This document shows positions 35,451 to 44,934 of a stretch of 64,000 nt of DNA, piece by piece. The notes under the pieces are model-generated. The model was not told the DNA's origin. It made no database searches and was given only the letters and a program-made list of their open reading frames with translations. Every line of letters begins with the position of its first letter. Position 1 is the first letter of the stretch. The DNA comes from Truepera sp965215315 (GTDB taxonomy: Bacteria; Deinococcota; Deinococci; Deinococcales; Trueperaceae), in contig CBDCDB010000008.1 of NCBI GenBank assembly GCA_965215315.1, positions 3,286,001 through 3,350,000 of the forward strand, in the 5' to 3' direction. Position numbers and translations under genes: made by a program.

Positions 35451-36359
35451 ATGTTCTCTGAGGAAAAACGAGTAGATGCCCCTTTCGTCTCTGTAATCAT
35501 TCCCGTTTACAACGACGCTCTGCGGCTTCAGAAATGTCTCGAGGCACTCTCCAAGCAGACCTATCGGGAGTTTGAAACCTTTGTTATCGACAACGGTTCG
35601 ACAGAGCCGGGGTTAGAACTTTTACGTGAACGGTTTGGAAACGTGACCTTTTTGTGTGAGAAAAAACCTGGGTCTTACGCAGCGCGTAACAAGGGTCTGG
35701 CGTGCGCTAAGGGTGAGGTCATCGCGTTTACCGACGCGGACTGTGTTCCGGACGCGCGGTGGCTCGAGCTGGGCGTCAAAAAACTTCAGGAGACGCCCAA
35801 CTGCGGCTTTGTCGGCGGGCACGTCAGCTTGTTTGCCAAAAATCCCGACGCCCCGACCCAGGCCGAGCTGTACGAGCTGCGCTGGGCGTTTCCGCAAAAA
35901 ACCTTTATCGAAAAAAACGAGTTTGCGGTCACGGCCAACTTGCTGACGTGGCGCAAGGTGATAGACACGGTAGGCATGTTTGACGACAACCTAAAGTCGG
36001 CGGGCGATCGGGAGTGGGGCAACCGGGTCGCGCGTAACGGCTACACGATTGTCTACGACCGTGCTGCGGTCGTGAACCATCCGGCAAGGCGAAGTTTGGG
36101 CGAGATTAAAAGCAAATTGCGGCGTGCTACCGGCGGGCGGCGCGACCTGGACAAAAGCCACCGTACCGGAGTCGTTTTACTCTTGAAATACCTTAAATTG
36201 CCCCTCAGACAGCTGTTTCAAACCCTAACTGACAACCAGACAGGTCTGACTTTGGCGCAGCGCTTACAGGTGTGTTACGTCATCGTTTCACTTCGGCTGG
36301 CGCTCGCTGCTGACGTGATCGAGCTCTGGTGGGGCAACGCGCCTTCGGCTCGAGCCTAG
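35451..36359 (+). CDS. family 2 glycosyltransferase
   Basis: 302 residues, GT-A fold. PFVSVIIPVYNDALRL, FVIDNGSTEPG, SYAARNKGLACAKGEVIAFTDADCVPD (DxD-like DAD) and AGDREWGNRV (ED-like acidic motif). Adds a sugar to the growing exopolysaccharide unit in the cytoplasm. A second GT2 follows after 16 bases, forming a pair at the left edge of the polysaccharide locus. Confidence 0.92.
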   Translation: MFSEEKRVDAPFVSVIIPVYNDALRLQKCLEALSKQTYREFETFVIDNGSTEPGLELLRERFGNVTFLCEKKPGSYAARNKGLACAKGEVIAFTDADCVPDARWLELGVKKLQETPNCGFVGGHVSLFAKNPDAPTQAELYELRWAFPQKTFIEKNEFAVTANLLTWRKVIDTVGMFDDNLKSAGDREWGNRVARNGYTIVYDRAAVVNHPARRSLGEIKSKLRRATGGRRDLDKSHRTGVVLLLKYLKLPLRQLFQTLTDNQTGLTLAQRLQVCYVIVSLRLALAADVIELWWGNAPSARA

Positions 36360-36375
36360 CGCAACCTGTTAAAGT

Positions 36376-37323
36376 ATGTTTATCGACTCAGCCGCGCGTT
36401 CTCCCTTACAAGCTGATATTGGTATCAGCGTCGTCATGCCTGTTCACAACGGTGAGCAGTTCTTAGCCGCCGCCATCGATAGTGTGCTTCAGCAGACCCA
36501 CAAAAACTTCGAACTCATCATTGTCAACGACGCCTCGACCGATACGACGCAGCACATTATCGACGCGTACTGCCTTAAAGACAGACGGATCAAGACGCTC
36601 AAGACGAACGCGCGGCATCCGTCGGGTGCCAGGAACGCGGGCGTCGCCGTAAGTCAGCACGCCTACGTCGCCTTTGTCGACGCCGACGACATGGCGTTTC
36701 CGCAACGCTTGGAGCGGCAGCTTACCGCCGCCCTAAAGCAGCCGGAGGTGGCTGTCTGGGGCGCGTTTATGCAGTGCATCACCGATGACAACCACCTTAT
36801 GCACCTGATCCGCAGCGGCGCGACCACCATAGACGAGTTCAACGCCATCGACCGAACCCGTCAGATTATCCGCTGCTACGGTACGGTCGCCTTTTGCCAG
36901 CGTGACATCCTCGAAAAAGCCGGAGGTTTCGACACCGCTGTCGTCATCAAAGAAGATAGCGAGTTGTGGGACCGGATGGCAGCCTACGGCCCTACGCTCA
37001 TCGTTCCGGAAGTGTTGCAGCTTTACCGGCAGCACGCCCACAGCATCTCTGTTACCAAATTACAGCATGAGCAGAAGTGGCAAAACTTTATCTTAGAGCG
37101 TTACAAGGCAAAGTTGGCAGGCGCTGACCTGCACGCTGAGGCGTACGACAAAGCGTATCAACTGTCGCCCCTTCACCGGGCCAGCCACTATATGCAGAGC
37201 GTCTCGCAGCTCTACGGCCGGAAGTACAAGATTGCCAGGGCGAAAGATGCCTATCTGCAAGCGTGGGCCGCTGCCAGCGTCTCGTTTCTTGCCTACCCCA
37301 CCCGTTTTCTGATGAGAAGATAA
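36376..37323 (+). CDS. family 2 glycosyltransferase
   Basis: 315 residues. GISVVMPVHNGEQFLAAAID, LIIVNDASTDTT, GARNAGVAVSQHAYVAFVDA (DADD metal site) and the catalytic region VIKEDSELWDRMA. It ends with a basic, aromatic C-terminus that may contact membrane lipid carriers. Cotranscribed with the preceding transferase. Confidence 0.92.
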   Translation: MFIDSAARSPLQADIGISVVMPVHNGEQFLAAAIDSVLQQTHKNFELIIVNDASTDTTQHIIDAYCLKDRRIKTLKTNARHPSGARNAGVAVSQHAYVAFVDADDMAFPQRLERQLTAALKQPEVAVWGAFMQCITDDNHLMHLIRSGATTIDEFNAIDRTRQIIRCYGTVAFCQRDILEKAGGFDTAVVIKEDSELWDRMAAYGPTLIVPEVLQLYRQHAHSISVTKLQHEQKWQNFILERYKAKLAGADLHAEAYDKAYQLSPLHRASHYMQSVSQLYGRKYKIARAKDAYLQAWAAASVSFLAYPTRFLMRR

Positions 37324-37673
37324 CCGCTCTACCTGCTGAATTCTTGTCGGTTGCTTCAGTATCATCCGACACGTAAACAGACATAATTCATAGCAGGCGT
37401 CAGCTGATTGGCGACGTTCTGAGTCTAAATTTTGCTGACCAGTACGCACATTCTACCGATAACCTGCCTGTGCCCGCCGAGGGTATGCTCCCTAAGGGTA
37501 TACGGGTAGCAATTTTTTATGGAACTGCTAAACCTGTTCACGCTGATATGTCCTTCGCAAGGTGATGCGTGGGACAGCTGAATCTTCACAGCTCGAGCTT
37601 CATTTTCTGTTCCTGCTAAGGTGTCTGAAAGGCGTATCCCTGAACTCGCAGTAGCTTCTCCTGAAAACGCTCG
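37324..37673. other. intergenic stretch with dispersed repeat copy R1
   Basis: Between convergent genes. It contains the R1 repeat (37391-37456) and otherwise nothing recognised. No strong terminator hairpin seen. Confidence 0.5.
37391..37456 (+). repeat. dispersed intergenic repeat, copy R1 (degenerate)
   Basis: Begins TAGCAGGCGTCAGCTGATTG and carries CTAAATTTTGCTGACCAG then ACGCACATTCT, shared with copy R5 at 50075. Confidence 0.75.
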
Positions 37674-39833
37674 CTATACAGTCTTAATACGCAAACCCGA
37701 AGTCAATTCAGGTAGCGCTCGGCTTACCAGATACCGCACTACATTCAGCGCTTGGGCGTCTGTAAGGTGCAAGCTGAGAATGTGTTCGGCGTCGACGCGG
37801 CCCAAATAGAGGGCGTACCGGGGAAATTCTAAAACCATCCCGTCCGTAGGGTCGGCGCTGTAACGCGTTCCCAAAGCGTCAGACGCAGCAAATAAGAGAC
37901 GACTGTGGCGTGCCAACGTGTCGGCGTCAGCTGCGTGTGTACCGACGTGGGCGAGATGCGTCCCTTGGCGGTCGCTGAGGGTTGCCGCCAAGACCTCGGG
38001 TTTCTCGAGAAACCGGGTCAGCAGGGAGATAAGGTCGGGTTCTGACGGTGCCGGGTGTCTGGAGGGTGCCCCTTCACCGCTAGCTACCTTTTTATAGGCG
38101 TCGTCGTAATCACTGTAGAGGTTGGTTCGCAAGGTGGTCTGTACCGGACGCCTCGAGGCGGCATCTTCCGAAAAATCGGGGCGTAGACTAGCCGCGCGTA
38201 GGTCGGTAGCCCACAAATCGGCAAGGTGCAAATCAGCAGTATGCAAGTCAGTGATCCCCAACTCGGCTGCCCATAGCCGCATATCCGGGGCCGGTCTTGT
38301 CGTCCGCTGCCTGGTACGCGACGCTTTACTTGCCCCGTTACCCACGCTAGCACCTGCCCCGGCACTAGAGGGCCCAAACGCTTTAGGCACAGCCGCCGCC
38401 GCGACGTGACTGACAAACGCAAAACTGCTCTTGAATATCTTAGGCGCAACGACCCGGAGCGTCAAGGCGTAGCTGAGCGCCCCGAAGACAACGAAGCTTG
38501 CGAGTAGAAGTGCGGCCGAGGTGCCGCCGAGGTAATACCTCAGCGTGTAGATAACCGCGACCATCACGAGCGTTCCGGCAACCGGGCCGAGCATCCGTTT
38601 GAAGTAGCCGACAAAGCTGACCCCGATAAGTTTTGAAACGGCAATTAGCGACAAGGGAGAGAGTAAAAACTCAACGAGCGCGTAGGCGAACGTCACCGCG
38701 ACGATACCGTAATCTTTGACCACGAAGAAAGACAAGATGGTCAGCACGGCCCGCGCCAGCACAATCCACGAACTCCACGCCGCCCGGCCCGCCGCTTTCA
38801 TAATGATGTAGTTAAAAGACGCTGTGGTGTTAATGATGCCGACGAGCGCAAACAGTTGCAAAATAGGGACCGTATCAACCCACTGTTTTCCTACCGTAAA
38901 AGGGATCAGCTCCGGCGCGATCACGGCCATGCCCGTAAACGCTGGAATGGTTACGAGCAGGGTCAGCTGCGTCACCATGTAAAAGTTGCGTTTGGTTCGT
39001 TCTTTATCGTTTTGGATACGCGAAAAAGAGGACAGGGCAACCGTACTGGTTGACGAAGAGATCAGGTCTTCGACGATGTTAGTCAGGCGGTAGCCGATGC
39101 TGTAGACACCTAGAGTCGCTGCGCCGAAGACGCTCGAGATGAGCAGGTCATAGGCGCGGCGGTTGAGCGCAAAAAAAGAGCGCACGCCGACCACACTCGA
39201 CTCGAAGGCGAAAAGCTCACGGAAACGTTGGGCTGAAAAACGCAGCTTAGGACGCCACGGCAACTGCGCCCACAAACTGATGGTCGAGGTAGTTCGGTAG
39301 ACGAGTTCTTGAGCGACCAAACTCCACACGCCGTATCCCATAAACGCCATAGCGACGCCGACAATGCCGCCCAGAACGATACCGACGAGGTAACGAACGG
39401 CGAGGATTTTATAGGCGAAGTCGCGTTGCAAAATAGCGGTTGGTACGCTGCAAAAGGCGCTCAGCAAAAAGCTGACGGTCAGCCAGCGCAGTACAGGAGC
39501 CAGCCCCGGAGTATTAGCTAGCGAAGCGATCCACGGTGCTAAAACGATAGCCAAAACTGAGATAACAACGCCCGCACCTGCGTTGGCCCAAAACGCGGTG
39601 TGGAGGTGATCGGGACGGAGGTTTTCTCGCTGAACGATCGCTTCGACAAAACCCTGAGCGACGACCGCCTGGGCAAAGTAGATAAACGCCATCGCCAACG
39701 CGCTGAGGCCGATAGCTTCCGGGGTGAGTAACCGTGCCAACAAAAAGAAGACGACAACGCCGATGAGCCTCGAGCCCCACTTCTGCGCAGCCGACCAGAG
39801 TACGCTCGTAACAGACTTCTCTTTAAGGCTCAA
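37674..39833 (-). CDS. polysaccharide flippase (MOP/Wzx type) fused to a Roadblock/LC7-like domain
   Basis: 719 residues, far longer than a flippase alone (about 450-500). Residues 1-about 475 are a 14-helix MOP-superfamily flippase (LLARLLTPEAIGLSALAMAF, TVSFLLSAFCSVPTAILQRD). A basic Ala/Ser linker (about 480-515) leads to a pentapeptide-like stretch (ITDLHTADLHLADLWATDLR, about 525-545). The last about 125 residues (ISLLTRFLEKPEVLAATLSD, THLAHVGTHAADADTL, MVLEFPRYALYLGRVDAEHI) match the Roadblock/LC7 layout of GTPase-regulating proteins. TTG start. Flips lipid-linked repeat units; the tail may couple this to a small GTPase or polarity system (inference). Confidence 0.82.
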   Translation of the reverse strand: MSLKEKSVTSVLWSAAQKWGSRLIGVVVFFLLARLLTPEAIGLSALAMAFIYFAQAVVAQGFVEAIVQRENLRPDHLHTAFWANAGAGVVISVLAIVLAPWIASLANTPGLAPVLRWLTVSFLLSAFCSVPTAILQRDFAYKILAVRYLVGIVLGGIVGVAMAFMGYGVWSLVAQELVYRTTSTISLWAQLPWRPKLRFSAQRFRELFAFESSVVGVRSFFALNRRAYDLLISSVFGAATLGVYSIGYRLTNIVEDLISSSTSTVALSSFSRIQNDKERTKRNFYMVTQLTLLVTIPAFTGMAVIAPELIPFTVGKQWVDTVPILQLFALVGIINTTASFNYIIMKAAGRAAWSSWIVLARAVLTILSFFVVKDYGIVAVTFAYALVEFLLSPLSLIAVSKLIGVSFVGYFKRMLGPVAGTLVMVAVIYTLRYYLGGTSAALLLASFVVFGALSYALTLRVVAPKIFKSSFAFVSHVAAAAVPKAFGPSSAGAGASVGNGASKASRTRQRTTRPAPDMRLWAAELGITDLHTADLHLADLWATDLRAASLRPDFSEDAASRRPVQTTLRTNLYSDYDDAYKKVASGEGAPSRHPAPSEPDLISLLTRFLEKPEVLAATLSDRQGTHLAHVGTHAADADTLARHSRLLFAASDALGTRYSADPTDGMVLEFPRYALYLGRVDAEHILSLHLTDAQALNVVRYLVSRALPELTSGLRIKTV

Positions 39834-39848
39834 AGGCTACCTTCTCAG

Positions 39849-40367
39849 TCATGTCGCTTTATCTACCGTATCTCGGTCGTTATTCAGGGCAGCCTCACGG
39901 GCTTCGCCGTAACCGACAATTTTAGCCGGAACACCCGCAACAACCGCGTAGTCGGGTACATCTTTGGTGACGACTGCGCCTGCGCCGACGACTGCGCCTT
40001 GACCGACCGTAACAGAAAGCAGCGTCGCGTTCGAGCCGATGGCGGCCCACCGCCCGATATGCGTTTTTTCTTCTGTCCAGTCAGAGGCACCTTTGAGGGA
40101 ACCGTCCGAGTTCGTAGCCGCGGGCCACCGGTCATTGGTAAACATGACGCCATGACCGACAAACACCTCATCTTCGACCGTAACGCCTGAACAGATAAAG
40201 GTGTGCGACTGAATTTTGCAGCGGCGTCCGACCCGAACGCCCGACTGTATCTCAACGAAGGGGCCGATAAACGTTCCGGCACCGACGCTGCAGCCGTAGA
40301 GGTTGACGAGTTCCGGATAGATAATTTTAACGTCTTCGCCCAACGTGACACTCTCGGCAATAGGCAT
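39849..40367 (-). CDS. left-handed beta-helix N-acetyltransferase (WlbB/WbpD-like)
   Basis: 172 residues with hexapeptide repeats (VGAGTFIGPFVEIQSGVRVG, IGSNATLLSVTVGQGAVVGA) and the ending AVVAGVPAKIVGYG. Acetylates a UDP-amino sugar; the aminotransferase and dehydrogenase at 50470-52699 would supply that substrate (WbpB/E/D-like trio). ATG at 40367 with GGGGGAAG upstream. It lies 15 bases above the flippase, so it is cotranscribed. Confidence 0.9.
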   Translation of the reverse strand: MPIAESVTLGEDVKIIYPELVNLYGCSVGAGTFIGPFVEIQSGVRVGRRCKIQSHTFICSGVTVEDEVFVGHGVMFTNDRWPAATNSDGSLKGASDWTEEKTHIGRWAAIGSNATLLSVTVGQGAVVGAGAVVTKDVPDYAVVAGVPAKIVGYGEAREAALNNDRDTVDKAT

Positions 40368-40812
40368 AACTTCAGCTTCCCCCACGTAGGTTTGGCGCTG
40401 ATAAGCGCAGCTTACTCAGGGGCAATGCTATCACGCTTCAGATGAGCAAACCTTAGCTGTTCTCAAGGGTTTGATAGCAGGTAGCAGCTGGTTTGCAACA
40501 CGCTCACTTTGGAGAATGCCGTTTAGCACTCACCCCTGAAGGGTGACAGCGAAGGAGAAACGGTGCAGCGTTACTTTGAAACGCTGTTACAGGAGATTTC
40601 AGCAGGGTTTGCGCTCGAGGTCGTCATCCCCAGCAGCTTAAAATATGTAGGCTGCTCCGCTTGAATAGGCGCTGCGGATTTTGCTCTTCACCCGCTATAC
40701 TCGGAGGCTCCGAGCCTCGAGGAGACGCCGAAAGAGTGTCGGAGTATGGTCATAGCTCAGTTCACCGTAGCCATTTTTGCCAAACTTTCAATTTGTGAGT
40801 AGGGGTGGGCTA
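40368..40812. other. intergenic stretch with repeat R2 and hairpins
   Basis: Contains R2 (40475-40550), a short stem CACCC/GGGTG (about 40530-40545) and CAGCGTT/AACGCTG (about 40566-40586). No open reading frame with a plausible start was found. Confidence 0.5.
40475..40550 (+). repeat. dispersed intergenic repeat, copy R2
   Basis: Starts TAGCAGGTAGCAGCTGGTTT and ends with TTTAGCACTCACCCCTGAAG, parallel to the ends of R6 (TAGCAGGTATCAGCTGGTTT ... CTAGCACGCACCCCTAAGAG). Confidence 0.8.
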
Positions 40813-41715
40813 CTACTCGTTCCAGGACGTCAGGTCGCGGCCCAGCAGTTTGGAGACCGACTCTACCTCGTCCCGAAAAGTCGCTTTCAAAAACTGCTGG
40901 GCGTCCCCTTCAACCGGCTTCTTTGGGGGATAAACCGTGTTGAACTGCCGCAGTCTGTCTTTGAGGCCGGTGCGAAACCGCCGGGGTGTCACCGAGCGTA
41001 TGAATTTGCGAACACTTTCGGGTTGATGTTCTAACAGTGTCCGAAACAGCGGGCTTTTGGTCTCACCACTCGCGTTGATCTTATCGAACTTGGGAACAAA
41101 CGAAGGATCGACGCCCAAAAAGCCGAAGGTGTCAGCGACAACCGCCGCGTTGTCGGCGCTGAAGTCGTCGTAGGTGATGATATGAAGCTGTTCAGGGCTA
41201 AAGACCTGTTGATACCGCCTTATCTGCTCGGTAAACCTCGGAATGTCGGTGTAGATCAGCTTTTCGCGGGGACTGCCCCGGGGTAACGCCTTGCCGCTAC
41301 GCCGCGCGTCCTCGAGGGCCAGGGCGTCCTCGAGCCGGGTCTGATCTTGGACTCCGGCGAGCAGCGCGTGTGCGTGCCACGACCGCACGAGGTCTGAAGG
41401 GTTACGAACCATGATGATAATTTTCGCGTCCGGGTCGAACGTAGAGAGCTCTTGCGCGGCGCAGTGCGAGTACAAGTACCACGTCGACCCTTCCATGCAC
41501 AGCTTGCCCTGCCCTTCGCGGAACAGGGTCAGGTAAGACTTCAGCGTTGGAAAGCCCCGGCGCGTCGTCAGGTCGGAGCCAAAATAGTGCGGCTCCTTGA
41601 CGTAGGGCATAAAAACGTCCGGGTGCTGACCGAGAAAGTTGCACAACGCGGTCGTGCCGCAGCGCGGCGCACCGACGACGAAAGCGCGCGGTTTGGGCGG
41701 GTGCGCGCGGCTCAC
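40813..41715 (-). CDS. sulfotransferase
   Basis: About 300 residues from GTG 41715. PAPS 5'-phosphosulfate loop FVVGAPRCGTTALCNFLGQH, 3'-phosphate motif IIMVRNPSDLVRSWHAHALL, and TYDDFSADNAAVV with FLGVDPSF. Transfers sulfate from PAPS, presumably to the exopolysaccharide, giving it negative charge. It starts 8 bases below the stop of the glycosyltransferase; a longer reading would overlap that gene and place the PAPS loop unusually far in. Confidence 0.9.
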   Translation of the reverse strand: MSRAHPPKPRAFVVGAPRCGTTALCNFLGQHPDVFMPYVKEPHYFGSDLTTRRGFPTLKSYLTLFREGQGKLCMEGSTWYLYSHCAAQELSTFDPDAKIIIMVRNPSDLVRSWHAHALLAGVQDQTRLEDALALEDARRSGKALPRGSPREKLIYTDIPRFTEQIRRYQQVFSPEQLHIITYDDFSADNAAVVADTFGFLGVDPSFVPKFDKINASGETKSPLFRTLLEHQPESVRKFIRSVTPRRFRTGLKDRLRQFNTVYPPKKPVEGDAQQFLKATFRDEVESVSKLLGRDLTSWNE

Positions 41716-41722
41716 AAGTAAC

Positions 41723-42946
41723 TCACAGGGCCTCTCTACGTGGCCCGACCGGGGCGAGGCGGTCGTAAGCACGGACGAGCTCACGCGCTGAAAACTCCCA
41801 GGCCAGTCCGTTTTGCACGCGGGCGCGTCCTGCTGCCCCGAGTTGTGTGCGCAGCGCCTCATCTTCTATCAGGCGAAACAAACACGCGGCGAGTGACGCG
41901 GGTTGGCTGGGCGCGGCGTAAAGCGCGGCGTCCCCACCGGACACGCGGTTCTCAGAGAGGTCGTAGGCGACTACAGGTTTGGCGAGGGCCATGTACTCCA
42001 TCAGTTTAATCATTGTAGACTTTTCGTTTAGCGCGTTGGCCGGGTCGGGGACGACGCAGACGTCGGTAGTAGCGAGCAGTTTACGCCACACCGCTTCGGG
42101 TTGATAACCTGTAAACCAGAGTTTATCGGTGATACCCAGTTCGGCAGCCAGGCTTTTAAGTGAAGCAAAGTCGTCTGATGGGCCGATGATGACGCCGTAC
42201 CAGTCGGTGTAGCCGTAGCGCGTTTCCAGTTCGGCGAGAGCGTTTAGGAGGTGGTCAACGCCGTCTTGACGTGAGATATGCCCGAGGTAGCCGACCAACG
42301 TCCCTGCCCGTTGACGGAGTTGCGGGTCGCCGCCTGTATCTTGCAAGTGCTCGAGCGGCGGCCCGTTACGCACCACTACGACGTCCGTTTCCGCTTTGCG
42401 GTACCTCGAGACGTCGTTGGTTTTGTAGGACTCGTTCACAGTGACGACTATATCAGCCAGTGTACACGACGTGCGCTCGAGCAACCTTAAACCCCGGTAT
42501 AGCGCACCACCCGTGGCGTCGTACTTGGCTAGAAAAAGCTCAGGTGCAAGGTCGTGATGGTCAAAAACGAACTTTTTACCCAGCAGGCGCGGCAGCAGCG
42601 CGGCCGTAAACAGCGTATCGGGTGGGTTATGAACGTGCAACACGTCAAACCCCTGCTGCAACCAGACTTTAAGCACGTAGAGCACCGTAAAGAAGGTAAC
42701 GTAGGCGAACTCGAGCGCGTACCCCAGCTTCCCGCCCGGAAAGGTTGGCAACGGGTATCTCATCACCTGAACACCCGCGACGATCTCTTCGCGCTCCTGC
42801 TCGTCACTACGTGGCGCGATAACTGTGACGGCGTAACCCGCCGTAAGAAGCGCCTCTGCTTCGTTCCGAACCCTGATATCGGCCGGGTAGGGATTGTTCG
42901 CTACGGCCATGACGATGTGGGGTGGGCGGTGACTGTCTTTGGACAT
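41723..42946 (-). CDS. family 4 glycosyltransferase
   Basis: 407 residues, GT-B fold. PADIRVRNEAEALLTAGYAV at the N-terminus, DVLHVHNPPDTLF, VGYLGHISRQDGVDHLL, and the EX7E-type region NEKSTMIKLMEYMALAKPVV in the C-terminal Rossmann domain. Retaining transferase of the exopolysaccharide pathway. Cotranscribed with the sulfotransferase. Confidence 0.92.
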   Translation of the reverse strand: MSKDSHRPPHIVMAVANNPYPADIRVRNEAEALLTAGYAVTVIAPRSDEQEREEIVAGVQVMRYPLPTFPGGKLGYALEFAYVTFFTVLYVLKVWLQQGFDVLHVHNPPDTLFTAALLPRLLGKKFVFDHHDLAPELFLAKYDATGGALYRGLRLLERTSCTLADIVVTVNESYKTNDVSRYRKAETDVVVVRNGPPLEHLQDTGGDPQLRQRAGTLVGYLGHISRQDGVDHLLNALAELETRYGYTDWYGVIIGPSDDFASLKSLAAELGITDKLWFTGYQPEAVWRKLLATTDVCVVPDPANALNEKSTMIKLMEYMALAKPVVAYDLSENRVSGGDAALYAAPSQPASLAACLFRLIEDEALRTQLGAAGRARVQNGLAWEFSARELVRAYDRLAPVGPRREAL

Positions 42947-42983
42947 AGGTGAAACGGAACTCTCTCGTTAGGCGCAGTTTACC

Positions 42984-44072
42984 TCAGGGAACAGGCGCAA
43001 TGTTCGTCACGATATAGATGTTGTCATTGTAGTCGCAGTTAGAACTTTTAGTCCCGCACCCTTTTTGTACAAAGTCCTGAATGACGAGGTAGGTGTTTTT
43101 CAAGAGAACGCTGTCACGGTCTCTGACCGGCCAAAACCGAATACCGAGGAGACCCAGGCCGTCGTCGGCGTTCGTGGTGTACTCGGCGATACGAACGTCA
43201 AAAGGTGCGGTCGGATTGACGCGCATCTCCGCTGGCGCTTGACCACCGGAACTGCGCGGCAAGATCGACTGACCGTCGATTTTAAGGTTGGCAAACGACC
43301 CGCCGCCTGGCCCAGGAATTTCAAAGGTATGCTGAAGCTTGCAGCAGCTGTGAAAACTGGCAATTTGCCGCACGTAAACGGGTTTCTGCGGATCTACCCG
43401 CGCCCAAAGTTTTGAACGTACTTCCTTACCTGCTAAAGGTGAAGCGGGGTCGGCGCTGAGGGGCAGCGGGATATAGATCGTCAGATCGAAGGCGTTCATA
43501 AGCTGCTGCGGGCTTATCTCGGCTCCGGCTTCGGGTACGACCATGTAGACTCCGGCGAGCGACACGGTTTGGGTCGGCGTTCTCGTATCGTTCGAGCCGA
43601 GCGTCAAGGTACCGGGGCGCACCCCTTTGTCGCCTGAAGCTTCCGTAAAGGCGACCTCGAGGTCGTAAAATTCACCGGGCGCAATCGTCAGAGACGTTTC
43701 GCCTCCGGGTAGAGCGAAGCCGGGGCTGATCGCGAGCGTAGTGACGCTTAAGGGATCGCGCGTTCCCGTATTAAGAATGCGTAGGGTCGTCTTTTCGTGA
43801 ACCTGCATCCCTTCGTAGAGACCGCTACCGATGCGGCTAAAAACCAGATGGTCGTCGTAAAAACCCGGTGCGAGCGCCCCCTGTGTTCGGCCCTCGAGGT
43901 TCTGCAAAACGAGGGTGGCAGCGGGCGTTGGCTCCGGTTCTACCGGCTGTTTTGTACACGCCGGGTCGGTCTGAACGGAACACGGCTCAGCAGGAGGCGT
44001 ACCTCCGGGCTGACCGGGCAGGTTTTGACAACCGGCGATAAAGAAAATCAGCAAAAAAAGTACGCGTTTCAT
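42984..44072 (-). CDS. lipoprotein with choice-of-anchor D-like domain
   Basis: 362 residues. Lipobox signal (RVLFLLIFFIAGCQNLPG, IAGC). An Ig-like domain (about 75-175) of the choice-of-anchor D/ASH type ends GTLTLGSNDTRTPTQTVSLA. A C-terminal beta domain has FWPVRDRDSVLLKNTYLVIQ and NCDYNDNIYIVTNIAP, a pattern seen in secreted bacterial beta-sandwich proteins. Probably a surface lipoprotein holding or processing polysaccharide; no catalytic motif is recognised. Confidence 0.75.
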   Translation of the reverse strand: MKRVLFLLIFFIAGCQNLPGQPGGTPPAEPCSVQTDPACTKQPVEPEPTPAATLVLQNLEGRTQGALAPGFYDDHLVFSRIGSGLYEGMQVHEKTTLRILNTGTRDPLSVTTLAISPGFALPGGETSLTIAPGEFYDLEVAFTEASGDKGVRPGTLTLGSNDTRTPTQTVSLAGVYMVVPEAGAEISPQQLMNAFDLTIYIPLPLSADPASPLAGKEVRSKLWARVDPQKPVYVRQIASFHSCCKLQHTFEIPGPGGGSFANLKIDGQSILPRSSGGQAPAEMRVNPTAPFDVRIAEYTTNADDGLGLLGIRFWPVRDRDSVLLKNTYLVIQDFVQKGCGTKSSNCDYNDNIYIVTNIAPVP

Positions 44073-44750
44073 CCCACCCCTTTCATTTTTGCGTTGTCTA
44101 ACGTAAATTGTTTGTAAAGCTCAACGTGCCGTAAAATTCAGCTTATCGGCGTTGAGCCAGTCGAATCGACTCTAGGACACGGACGTTACACGGGCGTTAC
44201 ACCTTCCGGACTAAATCACATACTGCCGGTCTGAGCCTGTTAATTCCGGACTGTCAGGCACCGCTAGGACACGCGCGGCAACTAGGCGTGTTTAGTGAAG
44301 AGCAGTAAATAGCCTTACAGAGTCTTGATAGCGCAGCGCGTTCGGCGCAAAGCCTTTTCTACCGTACATACCCAGAATGATATCTGGATTAGACTCTCGC
44401 TAAAAACCTTCTGATTTGCCAACCGAAGTCACTGCAACCTTCTACTGACCGCACCAGGCTCTGCGCTACCTTTTAGGCCTTTTGCTGGTTCGGTGTGCAA
44501 GCTCAGCGCACAGGTCTAACGCCAAGTTTTGCTGCGCAGCTCTGTGCCGGTCTCGTCTTGCACGTTGAAACTTCCGCTGTAACAGGTTCGTTATAGGTAC
44601 CTCTAGCATTACGGGAAGAAATAGGGTATAACAGTAATTGTGTAAATTCTCACAGAAGAATTTGCGTTGAGCGGATGGCCTCCCCTCGACAAAATTGAAC
44701 CAAGCACATTTAACCGTAACATCGGGGCTTGCTCCGGTCATTCGGAGGCA
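44073..44750. other. long gene-free stretch between divergent lipoprotein genes
   Basis: About 680 bases without a convincing gene. Promoters for both flanking genes should lie here. The final 180 bases before 44935 form the structured leader described separately. Confidence 0.5.
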
Positions 44751-44884
44751 ACGACCTTTACTCTGCATTTGGGTGCTTGAGGTAAGGTGAGCCAGTAGCG
44801 CAACCGGCCGAGGATGTAGAAGCGGGGTCTTGTTAACTTCTTTGCTAACCGCGCAGGTTTGCATCCTGAAGAAAATCTGTAGGT
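44751..44884 (+). ncRNA. candidate structured leader RNA (copy 1)
   Basis: Conserved with 48301-48431. Elements in order: stem CTTTACT/GGTAAGG (7 pairs, two G-U, with compensating changes against copy 2), the invariant core AGTAGCGCAACCGGCCGAGG ATGTAGAA, a variable middle, and CATCC pairing with GGATG of the core. It lies about 50 bases before the GTG start of the beta-helix lipoprotein gene. No known riboswitch consensus was matched by eye. Confidence 0.6.
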
Positions 44885-44934
44885 CGCCCCCCTTAGCGGC
44901 AGCCTGCTACGTTCTTGAAAGGAGATGTCAACCT

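Noticed and set aside
44466..44864. Minus-strand 132-codon frame upstream of paralogue 1
   Set aside because: It overlaps the conserved leader RNA, has no Shine-Dalgarno and has no recognisable protein pattern.
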